This document shows positions 8,565 through 16,909 of a stretch of 64,000 nt of DNA, piece after piece. The DNA comes from Methanomassiliicoccaceae archaeon (GTDB lineage: Archaea; Thermoplasmatota; Thermoplasmata; Methanomassiliicoccales; Methanomethylophilaceae): NCBI GenBank assembly GCA_003555025.1, contig PWHV01000008.1, forward strand, positions 41,526-105,525, in the 5' to 3' direction. Numbering within the stretch: position 1 is the stretch's first letter; every line of letters starts with the position of its first letter. The position numbers and the translations under genes are program-made. The notes beneath the pieces are model-generated. The model did not search any database. It was not told where the DNA came from and saw only the letters and a list, made by a program, of their open reading frames with translations.

Positions 8565-10367
8565 ATGCAATGGGTGAAGGAAGAGGTCCGTGATGAGCTC
8601 AAGAGCGGGCACAGGGGGCCGGACGAGAGCTGCCAGTACCACCCCTGCCACTTCGACGGGCAGGACTGCAGCTGGTGCTTCTGCCCCTTCTACCCGTGCC
8701 ACAGGCCGGAGCTGGGGGCGACGGTGGTGTCCAAGCGCAGCGGCGAGCCGGTCTGGAGCTGCGTGGACTGCGAGTTCCTCCATCGTCAGGACGTGTCCCG
8801 CGCCGCGCGGGAGCTGATCCGCGGCGAGGGCATCGAGGACCCTGACGACCCCCGTTTGGCGGGAATCTTCGATGAGCTCATTGCGCGATTCAACACCCGT
8901 GCCAAAGCGTTGATGGTGCTGGGGGCGACCTCGGACGCCGGCAAGTCCATCGTGGCCACCGCGCTGTGCCGGGTGCTGTCCGACATGGGTTACGCGGTGG
9001 CGCCGTTCAAGTCGCAGAACATGAGCCTGAACTCCTTCGTCACCCATGGCGGCGACGAGATATCCCGGGCGCAGCACCTGCAGGCGTTGGCGGCGAGGAT
9101 GGAGCCCGACCATCACGTCAACCCCATCCTGCTCAAGCCCAAGGGCGACGCCGTGTCGCAGGTGGTGGTGGAGGGAAGGCCCTACGCGGACCATGACGTG
9201 CGCTCCTATTACGAGGAGTTCGTACCTGGCGAGGGCACGGCGGTGATGAGGCGGAACATCGAGTACCTGATGCGCAAGAACGATTACGTGGTCATGGAGG
9301 GCGCGGGCTCGCCGGCGGAGATCAACATCTACCACTGCGACATCGCCAACATGGGCGCCGCCAAGGCCGCCGGCGCCGACTGCATCCTAGTGGTGAACAT
9401 CGAGAAGGGCGGCGCCTTCGCCTACGCTTACGGGACGATCATGCTGATGCCGGAGGAGGACAGATCCATGGTGAAGGGGATATTGATCAACAACATGCGC
9501 GGCGACGCGTCCTGCCTCGACGAGGGCATCAAGGAGCTGGAGGGCCGGCTGGGCGTGCCGGTGCTGGGAGTGCTCCCGCATTTGGACCTGAAGCTCCCCA
9601 AGGAGGACTCGCTGGGATGCCGGGACATCGACGGCGAGGGGGCGGTGGTGGCGGTGATACGGCTGCCGCGCCTGTCCAACTTCACCGACTTCGACGCGTT
9701 GGAGCTAGAAGGGGCCAACGTCCGCTTCGTGGATGACCCCGCCGAGCTGTCCGACGCCGACATGGCGGTCATCCCGGGGAGCAAGAACACCATCGGGGAC
9801 CTGGAGTGGCTGAAGGGCAAGGGGTTCCCGGAGAAGCTGCGGGAGCTCAAGGGCAAGGTGCCCATCCTGGGCATCTGCGGCGGCTACCAGATGATGGGCG
9901 ACCGCATCGACGACCCTCTGGCGGTGGAGGGCCCGGCGCCCTCTTCCACGGAGGGGATAGGACTGCTGCGCCTGTCCACGGTCTTCGACAGCCGGGAGAA
10001 GAGCACGGTGCAGGTGGAGGGCGAGGCCCCCGGAGGCGGCCGACTGCGCGGCTACGAGATACACATGGGCCGCAGCGACCGCCACGGCCATGCGCCGCTC
10101 TTCCGCCTCAAGAACGGCGACGGATGGAGGGACGAGGGCTGCCTCGACGAGGAGATGATGTTGATGGGGAGCTACGTACACGGGCTCTTCGACCTCCCCG
10201 CCTTCCGCGCCTTCGCGCTGTCCATGGCGGGGAAGGGGCCGAAGGACGGGGAGGGGGATGACCACGATGACAGCGTGGAGGAGGGCCTCGACCGCCTGGC
10301 GGAGGCTTTCCGCGCCGCCGTCGACGAGGACGCTCTGTTGGGGGGCATGCTGGGGGCGCTGCGATGA
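8565..10367 (+). CDS. cobQ: Cobyric acid synthase with an N-terminal Cys-rich domain
   Basis: Glutamine-dependent amidotransferase that amidates four side chains of adenosylcobyrinate a,c-diamide in cobamide synthesis. The CobQ part starts near residue 112 with a dethiobiotin-synthetase-like P-loop GATSDAGKS (120-128) and the hallmark KSQNMSLNS. The C-terminal class I glutaminase has its nucleophile in ILGICGGYQMMG (C438) and the His in GSYVHGLFD. Ahead of it sits an extra domain of about 75 residues with eight or more Cys (C-x4-C, C-x2-C-x-C-x4-C, then C-x2-C) that looks like a metal-binding module and makes the protein 600 aa instead of about 490. The gene overlaps the following cobQ-like gene by 4 nt (ATGA). 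A TATA-like ggataatac lies 20-25 nt upstream. Confidence 0.93.
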   Translation: MQWVKEEVRDELKSGHRGPDESCQYHPCHFDGQDCSWCFCPFYPCHRPELGATVVSKRSGEPVWSCVDCEFLHRQDVSRAARELIRGEGIEDPDDPRLAGIFDELIARFNTRAKALMVLGATSDAGKSIVATALCRVLSDMGYAVAPFKSQNMSLNSFVTHGGDEISRAQHLQALAARMEPDHHVNPILLKPKGDAVSQVVVEGRPYADHDVRSYYEEFVPGEGTAVMRRNIEYLMRKNDYVVMEGAGSPAEINIYHCDIANMGAAKAAGADCILVVNIEKGGAFAYAYGTIMLMPEEDRSMVKGILINNMRGDASCLDEGIKELEGRLGVPVLGVLPHLDLKLPKEDSLGCRDIDGEGAVVAVIRLPRLSNFTDFDALELEGANVRFVDDPAELSDADMAVIPGSKNTIGDLEWLKGKGFPEKLRELKGKVPILGICGGYQMMGDRIDDPLAVEGPAPSSTEGIGLLRLSTVFDSREKSTVQVEGEAPGGGRLRGYEIHMGRSDRHGHAPLFRLKNGDGWRDEGCLDEEMMLMGSYVHGLFDLPAFRAFALSMAGKGPKDGEGDDHDDSVEEGLDRLAEAFRAAVDEDALLGGMLGALR

Positions 10368-11194
10368 GCTCGCTGATGATGGTGGGGGCCAGCTCGGCGG
10401 CGGGCAAGAGCACCGTCTGCGCCATGCTCTGCCGCCTGATGAGGCGCCGCGGCATGGATGTGGTGCCGTACAAGACCCTGAACCTCTCCTTGAACTCGTT
10501 CGTCGACCACGACGGCGGGGAGATGGGCATGTCGCAGGCATTTCAGGCCTGGGCCTGCGGCCTGGAGCCCGATTGCCGCATGAACCCGGTCCTCATCAAG
10601 CCCCATGCGGAGGGGAGGATGCAGACCGTTATCGCCGGACGCGTTGCTGACGGGAGCGGGCTGCGGGAACGGGCGTTCGCCGAGGCCATGGGATGCTTCC
10701 GCTCCCTCTCCGACGAGCATGAGCACATCGTCGTCGAGGGCTCTGGCTCGGCGGCGGAGATAAACCTCCGCCACAGCGACATCGCCAACATGCGCACCGC
10801 CCGCGCCACCGCCTCGCCGGTGGTGATCGTCGGCGACATCGACTCCGGCGGGGTGTTCGCCGGCATCTATGGCACGTACATGCTCCTGCCCGAGGAGGAC
10901 CGTGCCCTGGTGAAGGGTTTCATCATAAACCGGTTCCGCGGCGACGCCTCCATACTGGATGCTGCGCTTCGTCGCATCGAGGAGGAGACGGGCATGCGCT
11001 GTTTCGGCGTGATGCCCTACCTGCCTTTCCGGCTACCCAGTGAGGACTCCCTCGACATGGGGGCGCCGGGCGAGCTGGAGGGCGAGGACGTCCGGGGGGC
11101 GTGGATGGACAACCTCGACCGCCTCGCCGACGAGGCGGAACGATCGCTGGACGTTGACGGCCTCCTATCACTCATGAAGGACTCAACCGCCTGA
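10364..11194 (+). CDS. CobQ-like synthetase domain lacking the glutaminase half
   Basis: 276-aa paralogue of the preceding CobQ covering only the N-terminal ATP-binding synthetase domain. It keeps GASSAAGKS (residues 8-16), the KTLNLSLNSFV motif (CobQ: KSQNMSLNS), VVEGSGSAAEINLRHSDIANM, and the LLPEEDRALVKGFIINRFRGD segment. It stops where the class I glutaminase domain should begin: there is no GICGG nucleophile motif and no catalytic His. The frame is open, codon use is like its neighbours and the core motifs are intact, so it does not look like a decayed copy. It could be fed ammonia by another glutaminase or use a different substrate. The 4-nt overlap with cobQ implies co-translation. The 3' end overlaps the convergent SAMP-like gene by 12 nt. 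Confidence 0.8.
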   Translation: MSSLMMVGASSAAGKSTVCAMLCRLMRRRGMDVVPYKTLNLSLNSFVDHDGGEMGMSQAFQAWACGLEPDCRMNPVLIKPHAEGRMQTVIAGRVADGSGLRERAFAEAMGCFRSLSDEHEHIVVEGSGSAAEINLRHSDIANMRTARATASPVVIVGDIDSGGVFAGIYGTYMLLPEEDRALVKGFIINRFRGDASILDAALRRIEEETGMRCFGVMPYLPFRLPSEDSLDMGAPGELEGEDVRGAWMDNLDRLADEAERSLDVDGLLSLMKDSTA

Positions 11195-11392
11195 GGCCAC
11201 CGGCAGCGCCCGCACGCGATCGGCGTCCGCGGGCACGGCGGTCATGGGGACCGGCCTCCCCTCCATCAGGAAGATGTGCGAGTCGGGCAGCACCCCCAAG
11301 GCCAAGGCTATCTGCTCCAGGCTGCGGCCCTCCACCGCCACCTTCCTCTCCCCGTCCTTGGTGACCAGAATCATCGGCGACGGTGATGCCAT
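11183..11392 (-). CDS. MoaD/ThiS-family ubiquitin-like protein (SAMP-like), C-terminal Gly-Gly
   Basis: 69-aa beta-grasp-like protein ending in ...LPVASGG, the exposed di-glycine that in MoaD, ThiS and archaeal SAMPs is adenylated by an E1-like enzyme and then carries sulfur or is conjugated to lysines. The body (ILVTKDGERKVAVEGRSLEQ, then ALGVLPDSHIFLMEGRPVP) follows the MoaD/ThiS pattern of a short beta sheet with one helix. A TATA-like CATATTTAACC on the minus strand (about 11424-11434) sits 30-40 nt upstream of this ATG, favouring it over the longer alternative frame. It is convergent with, and overlaps by 12 nt, the truncated cobQ-like gene. Whether it serves tRNA thiolation, molybdopterin or protein tagging cannot be told here. 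Confidence 0.75.
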   Translation of the reverse strand: MASPSPMILVTKDGERKVAVEGRSLEQIALALGVLPDSHIFLMEGRPVPMTAVPADADRVRALPVASGG

Positions 11393-11680
11393 CAGCGATA
11401 AAATGCTTTGCCCCGGACATAACGGTTAAATATGTTCCTCTGAATATTCCCTCTTCATGAAAGAAGCGAGAGCACGCTCCAACGTACCGGACGCGACCGT
11501 CATCCAGTATGACAGCTTCTTCTTTTTTAGTCCGTTCCAGTGAACCATGCTAATCCTTCCTGGGTCGAGGGGCCGCCGGTTTGGCAGGCTGGTGCCCCGT
11601 TGCTCGCGCAACTTCCGGGGAAGGGCTTTTAAACAACCTGAATCCCCGAAGCTTTTGTCCGGGTATGAAACGAGGAATGG
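11393..11680. promoter_or_regulatory. 288-nt intergenic region with divergent promoters
   Basis: Holds the minus-strand TATA of the SAMP-like gene (about 11424-11434) and, on the plus strand, gcttttaaac (about 11625-11634) as TATA box for the symporter pair, placing transcription start near 11655. A G+C-rich stretch between 11570 and 11625 could fold but shows no clear tRNA or riboswitch architecture. Confidence 0.5.
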
Positions 11681-11806
11681 ATGACGATGCTGGGAGTTGA
11701 CGACCCCTACGTAATACTGGCCTACGCCCTCACCTTCGGGCTGGCCCTGTTGTGCATAGCTTACGGAATACTCAATTGGAACAAAGGAGGCGATGAGTGT
11801 GGTTGA
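11681..11806 (+). CDS. Small single-helix symporter accessory protein
   Basis: A 41-aa protein, sequence MTMLGVDDPYVILAYALTFG at its start and one hydrophobic helix over residues 11-31, ending in a short polar tail (WNKGGDECG). It starts at ATG 11681 behind GAGG (11672-11675) and overlaps the SSS symporter gene by 14 nt. The symporter's strong Shine-Dalgarno aaaggagg lies inside its coding sequence. Tiny one-helix proteins encoded just upstream of SSS-family transporters are known as symporter small accessory proteins in archaea and bacteria; this fits that pattern in size, topology and position. Its coupling to the symporter start supports a joint complex. Confidence 0.75.
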   Translation: MTMLGVDDPYVILAYALTFGLALLCIAYGILNWNKGGDECG

Positions 11807-13364
11807 CACCGCCACCTTCGCGGCCATAACCGCCCTCTACCTGGTGGCGATAGCCTACCTGGGATACCTGGGCTACAAGAAGACCAGGCAGTCGGAGGAC
11901 TATATGGTCTGCGGCAGGAGGATAAACCCGGTGGTGTTGGCGTTCTCCTACGGGGCGACCTTCATATCCACATCCGCCATAGTGGGCTTCGGAGGGGTGG
12001 CCGCCCTCATGGGCATGGGCATCACCTGGCTGACGGTGCTCACCATCGGCGTCGGCGTCTTCGTCGCCTTCGTCGTCTACGGCAAGAAGATACGCCGCAT
12101 CGGGCAGCGCACCGGGGCGATAACCTTCCCCGACCTCTTCGGTAAGATGTTCGGCTGCGACAGGCTGCGGGTGGGCGCGTCCATCATCATACTCCTGGGG
12201 ATGCCGCTGTACACCGCCGCCATCCTCATAGGCGGGGCGCATTTCATCAACACCACCCTGGGCATCGGCTACGAGAGCTCGCTGCTGGCGTTCGCGGTCA
12301 TCGTTGCCATCTACGTCATCGGCGGCGGCCTAATCGCCGTGATGTACACCGACGCGATGCAGGGGGCGATCATGTTCTGCGGCATGCTCCTCCTGCTGGT
12401 GATCAGCTACATCGTCCTCGGCGGGGTGAGCAGCGCCAACCAGGAGCTGACCAACATGAGCGACCTGGTCCCCGCCGGCCTCGCCGGTGCTGGCATGACC
12501 GGATGGACGTCGATGCCCGTCCTGGGCTCGAGCATATGGTGGACCCTCATCTCGACAATCGTCCTCTGCGTGGGCGTCGGCGTCCTCGCCCAGCCGCAGC
12601 TGTCGGTCCGCTTCATGACCGTGAGCAACGACCGCGCCCTGAACCGCGGTGTGCTGATCGGCGGGCTCTTCGTCCTGGTCATGCTCACCTCGGCGTTCAC
12701 CATCGGCGCCCTGAGCAACGTCTACTTCTGGGACGAGCAGGGCCAGCTGGCGGTGCAGGCGGCAGGGAATATGGATGCGGTCATACCGTTGTTCATCAAC
12801 TCGGCGATGCCAGAGGCCTTCGTGGTGGTGTTCATGCTTGCCCTGCTGGCGGCGGCGATGAGCACCCTGTCCTCGCTGTTCCACAACATGGGCACCACCT
12901 TGGGCTACGACCTGTACAAGATGACCTACGGTACCAACGGCAGGAGGGTGGTGCAGCGCTCCGCCAAGAGGGTCTCGCAGCTGGGCGCCATGGTGATGAT
13001 CGTCATCAGCGTCGTTCTGGCCTTCCAGATGCCCCCGGACATCATCGCCCGCGCCACCGCCATGTTCATGGGCCTCTGCGCGGTGGCGCTGCTGCCGTCG
13101 CTGACCTACGCGCTCTACACCGAGAGCCCGCGCTCCGAGCCGGCGGTGGCGAGCCTGGCGGTGGGCGCCGGATTCTGGCTGCTGTGGACCGCGTTTGTGC
13201 ACCAGGCGGAGTCCAGCGTCCTGGGCCTGACCGAGGCGCTGTTCGGCGTCGAGTCGTTGGCCGGCCATCCCTGGGACGTGATGAACCCCATCGTCATCGG
13301 CCTGCCCCTTTCGGCGCTGGTTCTGGTGGCGGTGCACCTGTGGCTGAAGCGCGCCGCCGCATGA
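11793..13364 (+). CDS. Sodium:solute symporter (SSS family)
   Basis: 523-aa polytopic transporter of the SSS (solute:sodium symporter) family with about 13 membrane helices. Family hallmarks are the N-terminal YLGYLGYKKTRQSEDYMVCGRRI, then AFSYGATFISTSAIVGF and the central VIGGGLIAVMYTDAMQGAIM. Substrate cannot be told from sequence; the closest patterns belong to the panthothenate/proline/acetate-type members. It has a strong Shine-Dalgarno (aaaggaggcg before the ATG) and is translationally coupled to the 41-aa accessory protein upstream. The upstream TATA box at about 11625-11634 serves both. The gene ends 71 nt before tRNA-Ser. Confidence 0.9.
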   Translation: MSVVDTATFAAITALYLVAIAYLGYLGYKKTRQSEDYMVCGRRINPVVLAFSYGATFISTSAIVGFGGVAALMGMGITWLTVLTIGVGVFVAFVVYGKKIRRIGQRTGAITFPDLFGKMFGCDRLRVGASIIILLGMPLYTAAILIGGAHFINTTLGIGYESSLLAFAVIVAIYVIGGGLIAVMYTDAMQGAIMFCGMLLLLVISYIVLGGVSSANQELTNMSDLVPAGLAGAGMTGWTSMPVLGSSIWWTLISTIVLCVGVGVLAQPQLSVRFMTVSNDRALNRGVLIGGLFVLVMLTSAFTIGALSNVYFWDEQGQLAVQAAGNMDAVIPLFINSAMPEAFVVVFMLALLAAAMSTLSSLFHNMGTTLGYDLYKMTYGTNGRRVVQRSAKRVSQLGAMVMIVISVVLAFQMPPDIIARATAMFMGLCAVALLPSLTYALYTESPRSEPAVASLAVGAGFWLLWTAFVHQAESSVLGLTEALFGVESLAGHPWDVMNPIVIGLPLSALVLVAVHLWLKRAAA

Positions 13365-13435
13365 GGAGCGGCGCAAACCCTTTCCTTTCAACCACCCAAA
13401 CAAAGATAAATACCAAAAGGCGAATCGGGAAACGG

Positions 13436-13521
13436 GCCGAGGTAGTCTAGTCCGGTAAGGCGGTGGTCTCGAAAACCACTGGCGTTCCGCCTCGGGAGTT
13501 CGAATCTCCCCCTCGGCGCCA
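13436..13521 (+). tRNA. tRNA-Ser(CGA), CCA encoded
   Basis: Complete class II tRNA. The acceptor stem is GCCGAGG (13436-13442) pairing with CCTCGGC (13511-13517), with discriminator G at 13518 and an encoded CCA (13519-13521). The D-arm (gtctagtccggtaaggc), anticodon stem gtggt/accac with loop CTCGAAA giving anticodon CGA, a long variable arm, and the T-arm with GTTCGAATC are all present. It reads UCG serine codons. A TATA-like agataaata lies about 30 nt upstream. There is no intron. Confidence 0.95.
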
Positions 13522-13528
13522 TCCTTCC

Positions 13529-14083
13529 TCAGTAGATGCCCTTGGTGAAGAACCCTGGTCCGAGAAGGCGGTCCTGGATCTCGTTGGAGAACACCTCGGC
13601 CTTCTGGTAGTAGTCGTCGCCGAAGCGGCGCAGGAAGCCCTGGTAGCCGTTGTTAATCCTCTCGTCCATCTCCAAAGGAAGGCTATCGTCCACAGGGGGG
13701 AAGATGTAATCCTCCTCCAGCTCCACATGGGCGGTCATGTGCCGCACGAGGGCGCGGCAGGACTCGGCCATCGCCGTCCAGTCGTTCTCATCCAGCGCCT
13801 TGATGGCGTCCTCGAGCATCCCACGGGCCTGGACGTGGTCGTCGTAGATGCCGTCCACCTCCTCCTTGAAGCGGGGGAACTGCTCCAGCACCACCGAAAA
13901 GAAGAACTCCTCCTCCTTGGCGTGGTGGAAACGGTCCACGAACTCGTAGAGGAAGTCCAGCAGCTCTTTGACGTCGTCCCGCTTGGCGGCGGCCCGGTCT
14001 TCCTTGATGACCTCGGCGAGGACGTCCAATACCTGTCTCAGGATGCCATGCTCGTACTGTAGAAGGGTGACGGATATCCTCAT
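13529..14083 (-). CDS. Hemerythrin HHE-domain protein
   Basis: 184-aa four-helix-bundle protein of the hemerythrin superfamily, likely carrying a non-heme di-iron site for sensing or handling of O2, NO or iron. Candidate ligands are in register: H12 (YEHG), H53-H54 and E58 (FHHAKEEEF), H83 (DDHVQARGML), and H115, H119 with E122/E123 (HMTAHVELEEDY). The last 55 residues extend beyond the bundle and are rich in aromatics. It lies 7 nt downstream of the tRNA on the opposite strand, so it is convergent with it. In a strict anaerobe an oxygen- or NO-protection role is plausible, but this is inference. Confidence 0.88.
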   Translation of the reverse strand: MRISVTLLQYEHGILRQVLDVLAEVIKEDRAAAKRDDVKELLDFLYEFVDRFHHAKEEEFFFSVVLEQFPRFKEEVDGIYDDHVQARGMLEDAIKALDENDWTAMAESCRALVRHMTAHVELEEDYIFPPVDDSLPLEMDERINNGYQGFLRRFGDDYYQKAEVFSNEIQDRLLGPGFFTKGIY

Positions 14084-14166
14084 GGTTCAGAATTAGGACC
14101 TAAAGGGTATTTCTGTTTTATGTCGCTCGGTGACAATCATATACCGCCGCGGCGTTCACTGAGCGC

Positions 14167-15600
14167 ATGGAGGACCTGCTGCGGTCGGCGATGGAGCACG
14201 CCCTCTCCTTGGGGGCGGAGTACGCGGAGGCGAGGCACCAGTCAGACGTGTCGGAGAGGACTGTGGTGAAGAACGGCGCCCCGGAGGTGAGCAGCGTCGA
14301 GTCCCGCAGCGGATTCTCGCTGCGCGTGGTCAAAAGGGGGTGCATGGCCTTCGCGGCCGGCAACGGCCTCGACGCCGCCGGGCTGCGAGGGCTCGCAGCC
14401 AAGGCGGTGCGGGCGGCGGACGCCTCTGGCGCCCTCAAGACCGAGCTGCGGATGGACGGCTCCCCGGTCTGCGACGCCAAGGACGTGCTCGCTCCGCGGG
14501 TGCCGTTCGCGGACGTGCCCCTGCAGGAGAGGACCTCGCTGCTGCTGGAGTCGCACCGGCGGGCGGCCGATAGTGCCGCCGCGGCCGGATGCCGCCTCGC
14601 CGGCGCCTTCATGTCCCTGGGGCTGCTCCGCACCGAGAAGACCATCATCAACAGCGACGGCGGCCGGCTCTTATCCAGCATTCCGCGGGCCTCAATGAAC
14701 GCCTTCCTCACCGTCTTCTCCCCGGAACGAGGGGCGGTGCAGCGTCACATCTCCAAGGGAAGCGCCTCCGGATGGGAGGGCGTCGAGTCATGGGCCTTGG
14801 AAGAGAGCATGGCCGAGGAGGCTGCCACTCTAGCCAAGGTGGTGAACGAGGCGAGCCCCCTCTCCGCGGGGAGGAAGGACCTGGTCTTGGGGCCGGAGAT
14901 CATCGGCCTGGTGGCGCACGAGAGCGCCGGACACCCCAGCGAGGCCGACCGGCTGCTCGGCCGCGAGGCGGCGCAGGCGGGCGAGACCTTCCTCAGCGAG
15001 AGGGGCGCTCCCCGGCGCGTGGGGCGGCCGATGCTCAATGTCGTGGACGACCCCACGCTCCCCGGGTCGTTCGGCCGCTATCTCTACGACGACGAGTGCG
15101 TCGCCGCCCGCCGCCGCTACCTGATACGCGGCGGCGAGTTCGATGAGCTCCTCCACGACCGCAGCTCCGCCGCCGCTATGGGCACGCTGAGCAACGGGTC
15201 GTCGCGCTCCCTCCGTTACGACGTGGAGCCCATCGTCCGCATGGCCAACACCTTCGTTGAGCCCGGGGACCACAGCCTCGAAGAGCTGCTGGAGGGGGTC
15301 AAGGATGGCATCTACATGCGCAGCTTTATGGAATGGAACATCGACGACCGACGCTACAACCAGCGCTATGTCGGCCTGGAGTGCCACCGCATCGCCGACG
15401 GGGAACTGGCCGGCCTGCTGCGCGGCCCGGCGCTGGAGATCAGCACCCCCGCCCTCTGGTCATCCATCGACGCCATCGGCCGGGATCTGGAGTTCAGCGC
15501 CGCCCTCTGCGGTAAGGGCGAGCCGATGCAGGGAATACCGGTATGGACGGGAGGACCGCCGGTCAGGCTCCGCGGCGTGCACATGGGAGGGTCGGCATGA
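14167..15600 (+). CDS. tldD: TldD metalloprotease subunit
   Basis: Catalytic subunit of the TldD/TldE heterodimeric protease, which degrades unfolded peptides and in bacteria matures modified peptides. The zinc motif is HExxxH, seen as VAHESAGHPSEAD (H251, E252, H256). The C-terminal region carries the conserved YLIRGGEF, then GNGSSRS-like and VEPIVRMANTFVEPG segments. Length (477 aa) is normal for the family. The gene overlaps tldE by 4 nt (ATGA). A TATA-like catatacc about 25-30 nt upstream of the ATG suggests a leaderless message. Confidence 0.93.
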   Translation: MEDLLRSAMEHALSLGAEYAEARHQSDVSERTVVKNGAPEVSSVESRSGFSLRVVKRGCMAFAAGNGLDAAGLRGLAAKAVRAADASGALKTELRMDGSPVCDAKDVLAPRVPFADVPLQERTSLLLESHRRAADSAAAAGCRLAGAFMSLGLLRTEKTIINSDGGRLLSSIPRASMNAFLTVFSPERGAVQRHISKGSASGWEGVESWALEESMAEEAATLAKVVNEASPLSAGRKDLVLGPEIIGLVAHESAGHPSEADRLLGREAAQAGETFLSERGAPRRVGRPMLNVVDDPTLPGSFGRYLYDDECVAARRRYLIRGGEFDELLHDRSSAAAMGTLSNGSSRSLRYDVEPIVRMANTFVEPGDHSLEELLEGVKDGIYMRSFMEWNIDDRRYNQRYVGLECHRIADGELAGLLRGPALEISTPALWSSIDAIGRDLEFSAALCGKGEPMQGIPVWTGGPPVRLRGVHMGGSA

Positions 15601-16907
15601 GCCTCGCCCATGAGGTGATGGAGACCCTCCTCCGCCTGGGGGTGGAGAACGGGGTCGTCAGCTCCGCCCGTGAGAGGGAGGTGCTGCTGCGCTTCTCCAA
15701 CGACCGCATGACCGTCGCCGACGCGGTGGAGGGCACCACGGTATCGGTGTTCGTGCGCGAGAGGGGCCGCAAGGCGGGCATCACGCTGGGCGAGACCGAC
15801 GCGTCCAAGGTGGAGGCGGCGGTGGAGTCCATGGTCGCCGAGATGCGCCGCCATGGCGGCGGCGGGTCAGTCCCGTTGCCGCAGGGGCCGTTCCGCTACG
15901 CCGCGGCGGCGGAGGAGCCGCTGGTGGACGTGGAGGAGATGGCATCCATGGCCGCCGCCGCGGTGGAGGCCGCCCGATCGGCGGGAGCGACCCGATCGGC
16001 GGGCTCCTTCAAGGCCAGCGTCACCTCCCTCTCCATGTGCACCACCGCCGGCGCCGAGGGCGAGGCGTTGCTGCCGGAGGCGGAGCTGTCGCTGCGCTCC
16101 TTCAGTCCTGACGGCTCCTCCGGCCACGGCCTGGCGGTCGCGGCCGATCCGCGCCGCATCGACGCCGCCGCCGCCGGGCGGGAGGCCGGAGGCCTGGCCC
16201 GCATGTCGATGGGCGCGAGCGAAGTGAAAGGCGGGAAGCGGGACGCGGTGCTGGCGCCCATGGTCTTCGCCGACCTGGCGGCGGAGGCCGGCGACATGGC
16301 ATCCGCCTTCTATGTGGACATGGGCATGTCCTTCCTCAAGGACAAGGAGGGGAAGGACGTGGCATCGCCGCTGCTGCAGCTCAGCGACGACCCCACCATC
16401 CCCGGATGCATCGGCACCCGGCCGTTCGATGACGAGGGGTCGCCCACCCGCCGCAACGAGATCATCGCCGACGGTGTACTCCAGGGCTATCTGCACAACT
16501 CCGAGACCGCCCATGCCCACGGCGTCGCCAGCACCGCCAACGCCGGCCTTGTGGCGCCAAGGCCTTTCAACCTGACGGTGGGCGCCGGCAAAGGGGGATG
16601 GGAGGACCTGGCGGCGGAGATGGACCGCGGCCTGGTGGTCACCAACGCCTGGTACCTGCGCTACCAGAACCACGCCGCCGGCGAGTTCTCTGTCATCCCC
16701 CGCGATGCGGTGTTCGTGGTCGAGAAGGGCGAGGTCGTCGGCGCCGCCAAGGGCCTGCGGGTCAGCGACACGCTGTCATCGCTGCTCTCCAACATAGAGG
16801 CGTTGGGCGGCGACCGCCGCTGGGTCCGCTGGTGGGAGGTGGACGTGCCCACCCTCTCACCGTCGGCCTGGGTGCGGGACGTCTCCTTCACCCGCTCGAC
16901 GATGTGA
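15597..16907 (+). CDS. tldE: TldE/PmbA subunit of the TldD/TldE protease
   Basis: 436-aa partner of TldD. It shares the TldD fold but, as expected for TldE, lacks the HExxxH motif: the equivalent stretch reads FADLAAEAGDMASAFYVDMG. Conserved C-terminal elements are present (DDPTIPGCIGTRPFDDEGSP, and NTANAG-like ASTANAGLVAPRPFNL). The start is taken at ATG 15597, in the ATGA overlap with the tldD stop and preceded by GGGAGG with good spacing; an upstream in-frame ATG at 15543 lies within tldD and has no ribosome-binding site. Functionally coupled to tldD. Confidence 0.9.
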   Translation: MSLAHEVMETLLRLGVENGVVSSAREREVLLRFSNDRMTVADAVEGTTVSVFVRERGRKAGITLGETDASKVEAAVESMVAEMRRHGGGGSVPLPQGPFRYAAAAEEPLVDVEEMASMAAAAVEAARSAGATRSAGSFKASVTSLSMCTTAGAEGEALLPEAELSLRSFSPDGSSGHGLAVAADPRRIDAAAAGREAGGLARMSMGASEVKGGKRDAVLAPMVFADLAAEAGDMASAFYVDMGMSFLKDKEGKDVASPLLQLSDDPTIPGCIGTRPFDDEGSPTRRNEIIADGVLQGYLHNSETAHAHGVASTANAGLVAPRPFNLTVGAGKGGWEDLAAEMDRGLVVTNAWYLRYQNHAAGEFSVIPRDAVFVVEKGEVVGAAKGLRVSDTLSSLLSNIEALGGDRRWVRWWEVDVPTLSPSAWVRDVSFTRSTM

Positions 16908-16909
16908 GT

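Noticed and set aside
11426..11827. 133-codon minus-strand open frame over the symporter promoter
   Set aside because: It covers the promoter, the small accessory gene and the symporter start on the other strand, and its protein has no recognisable features.
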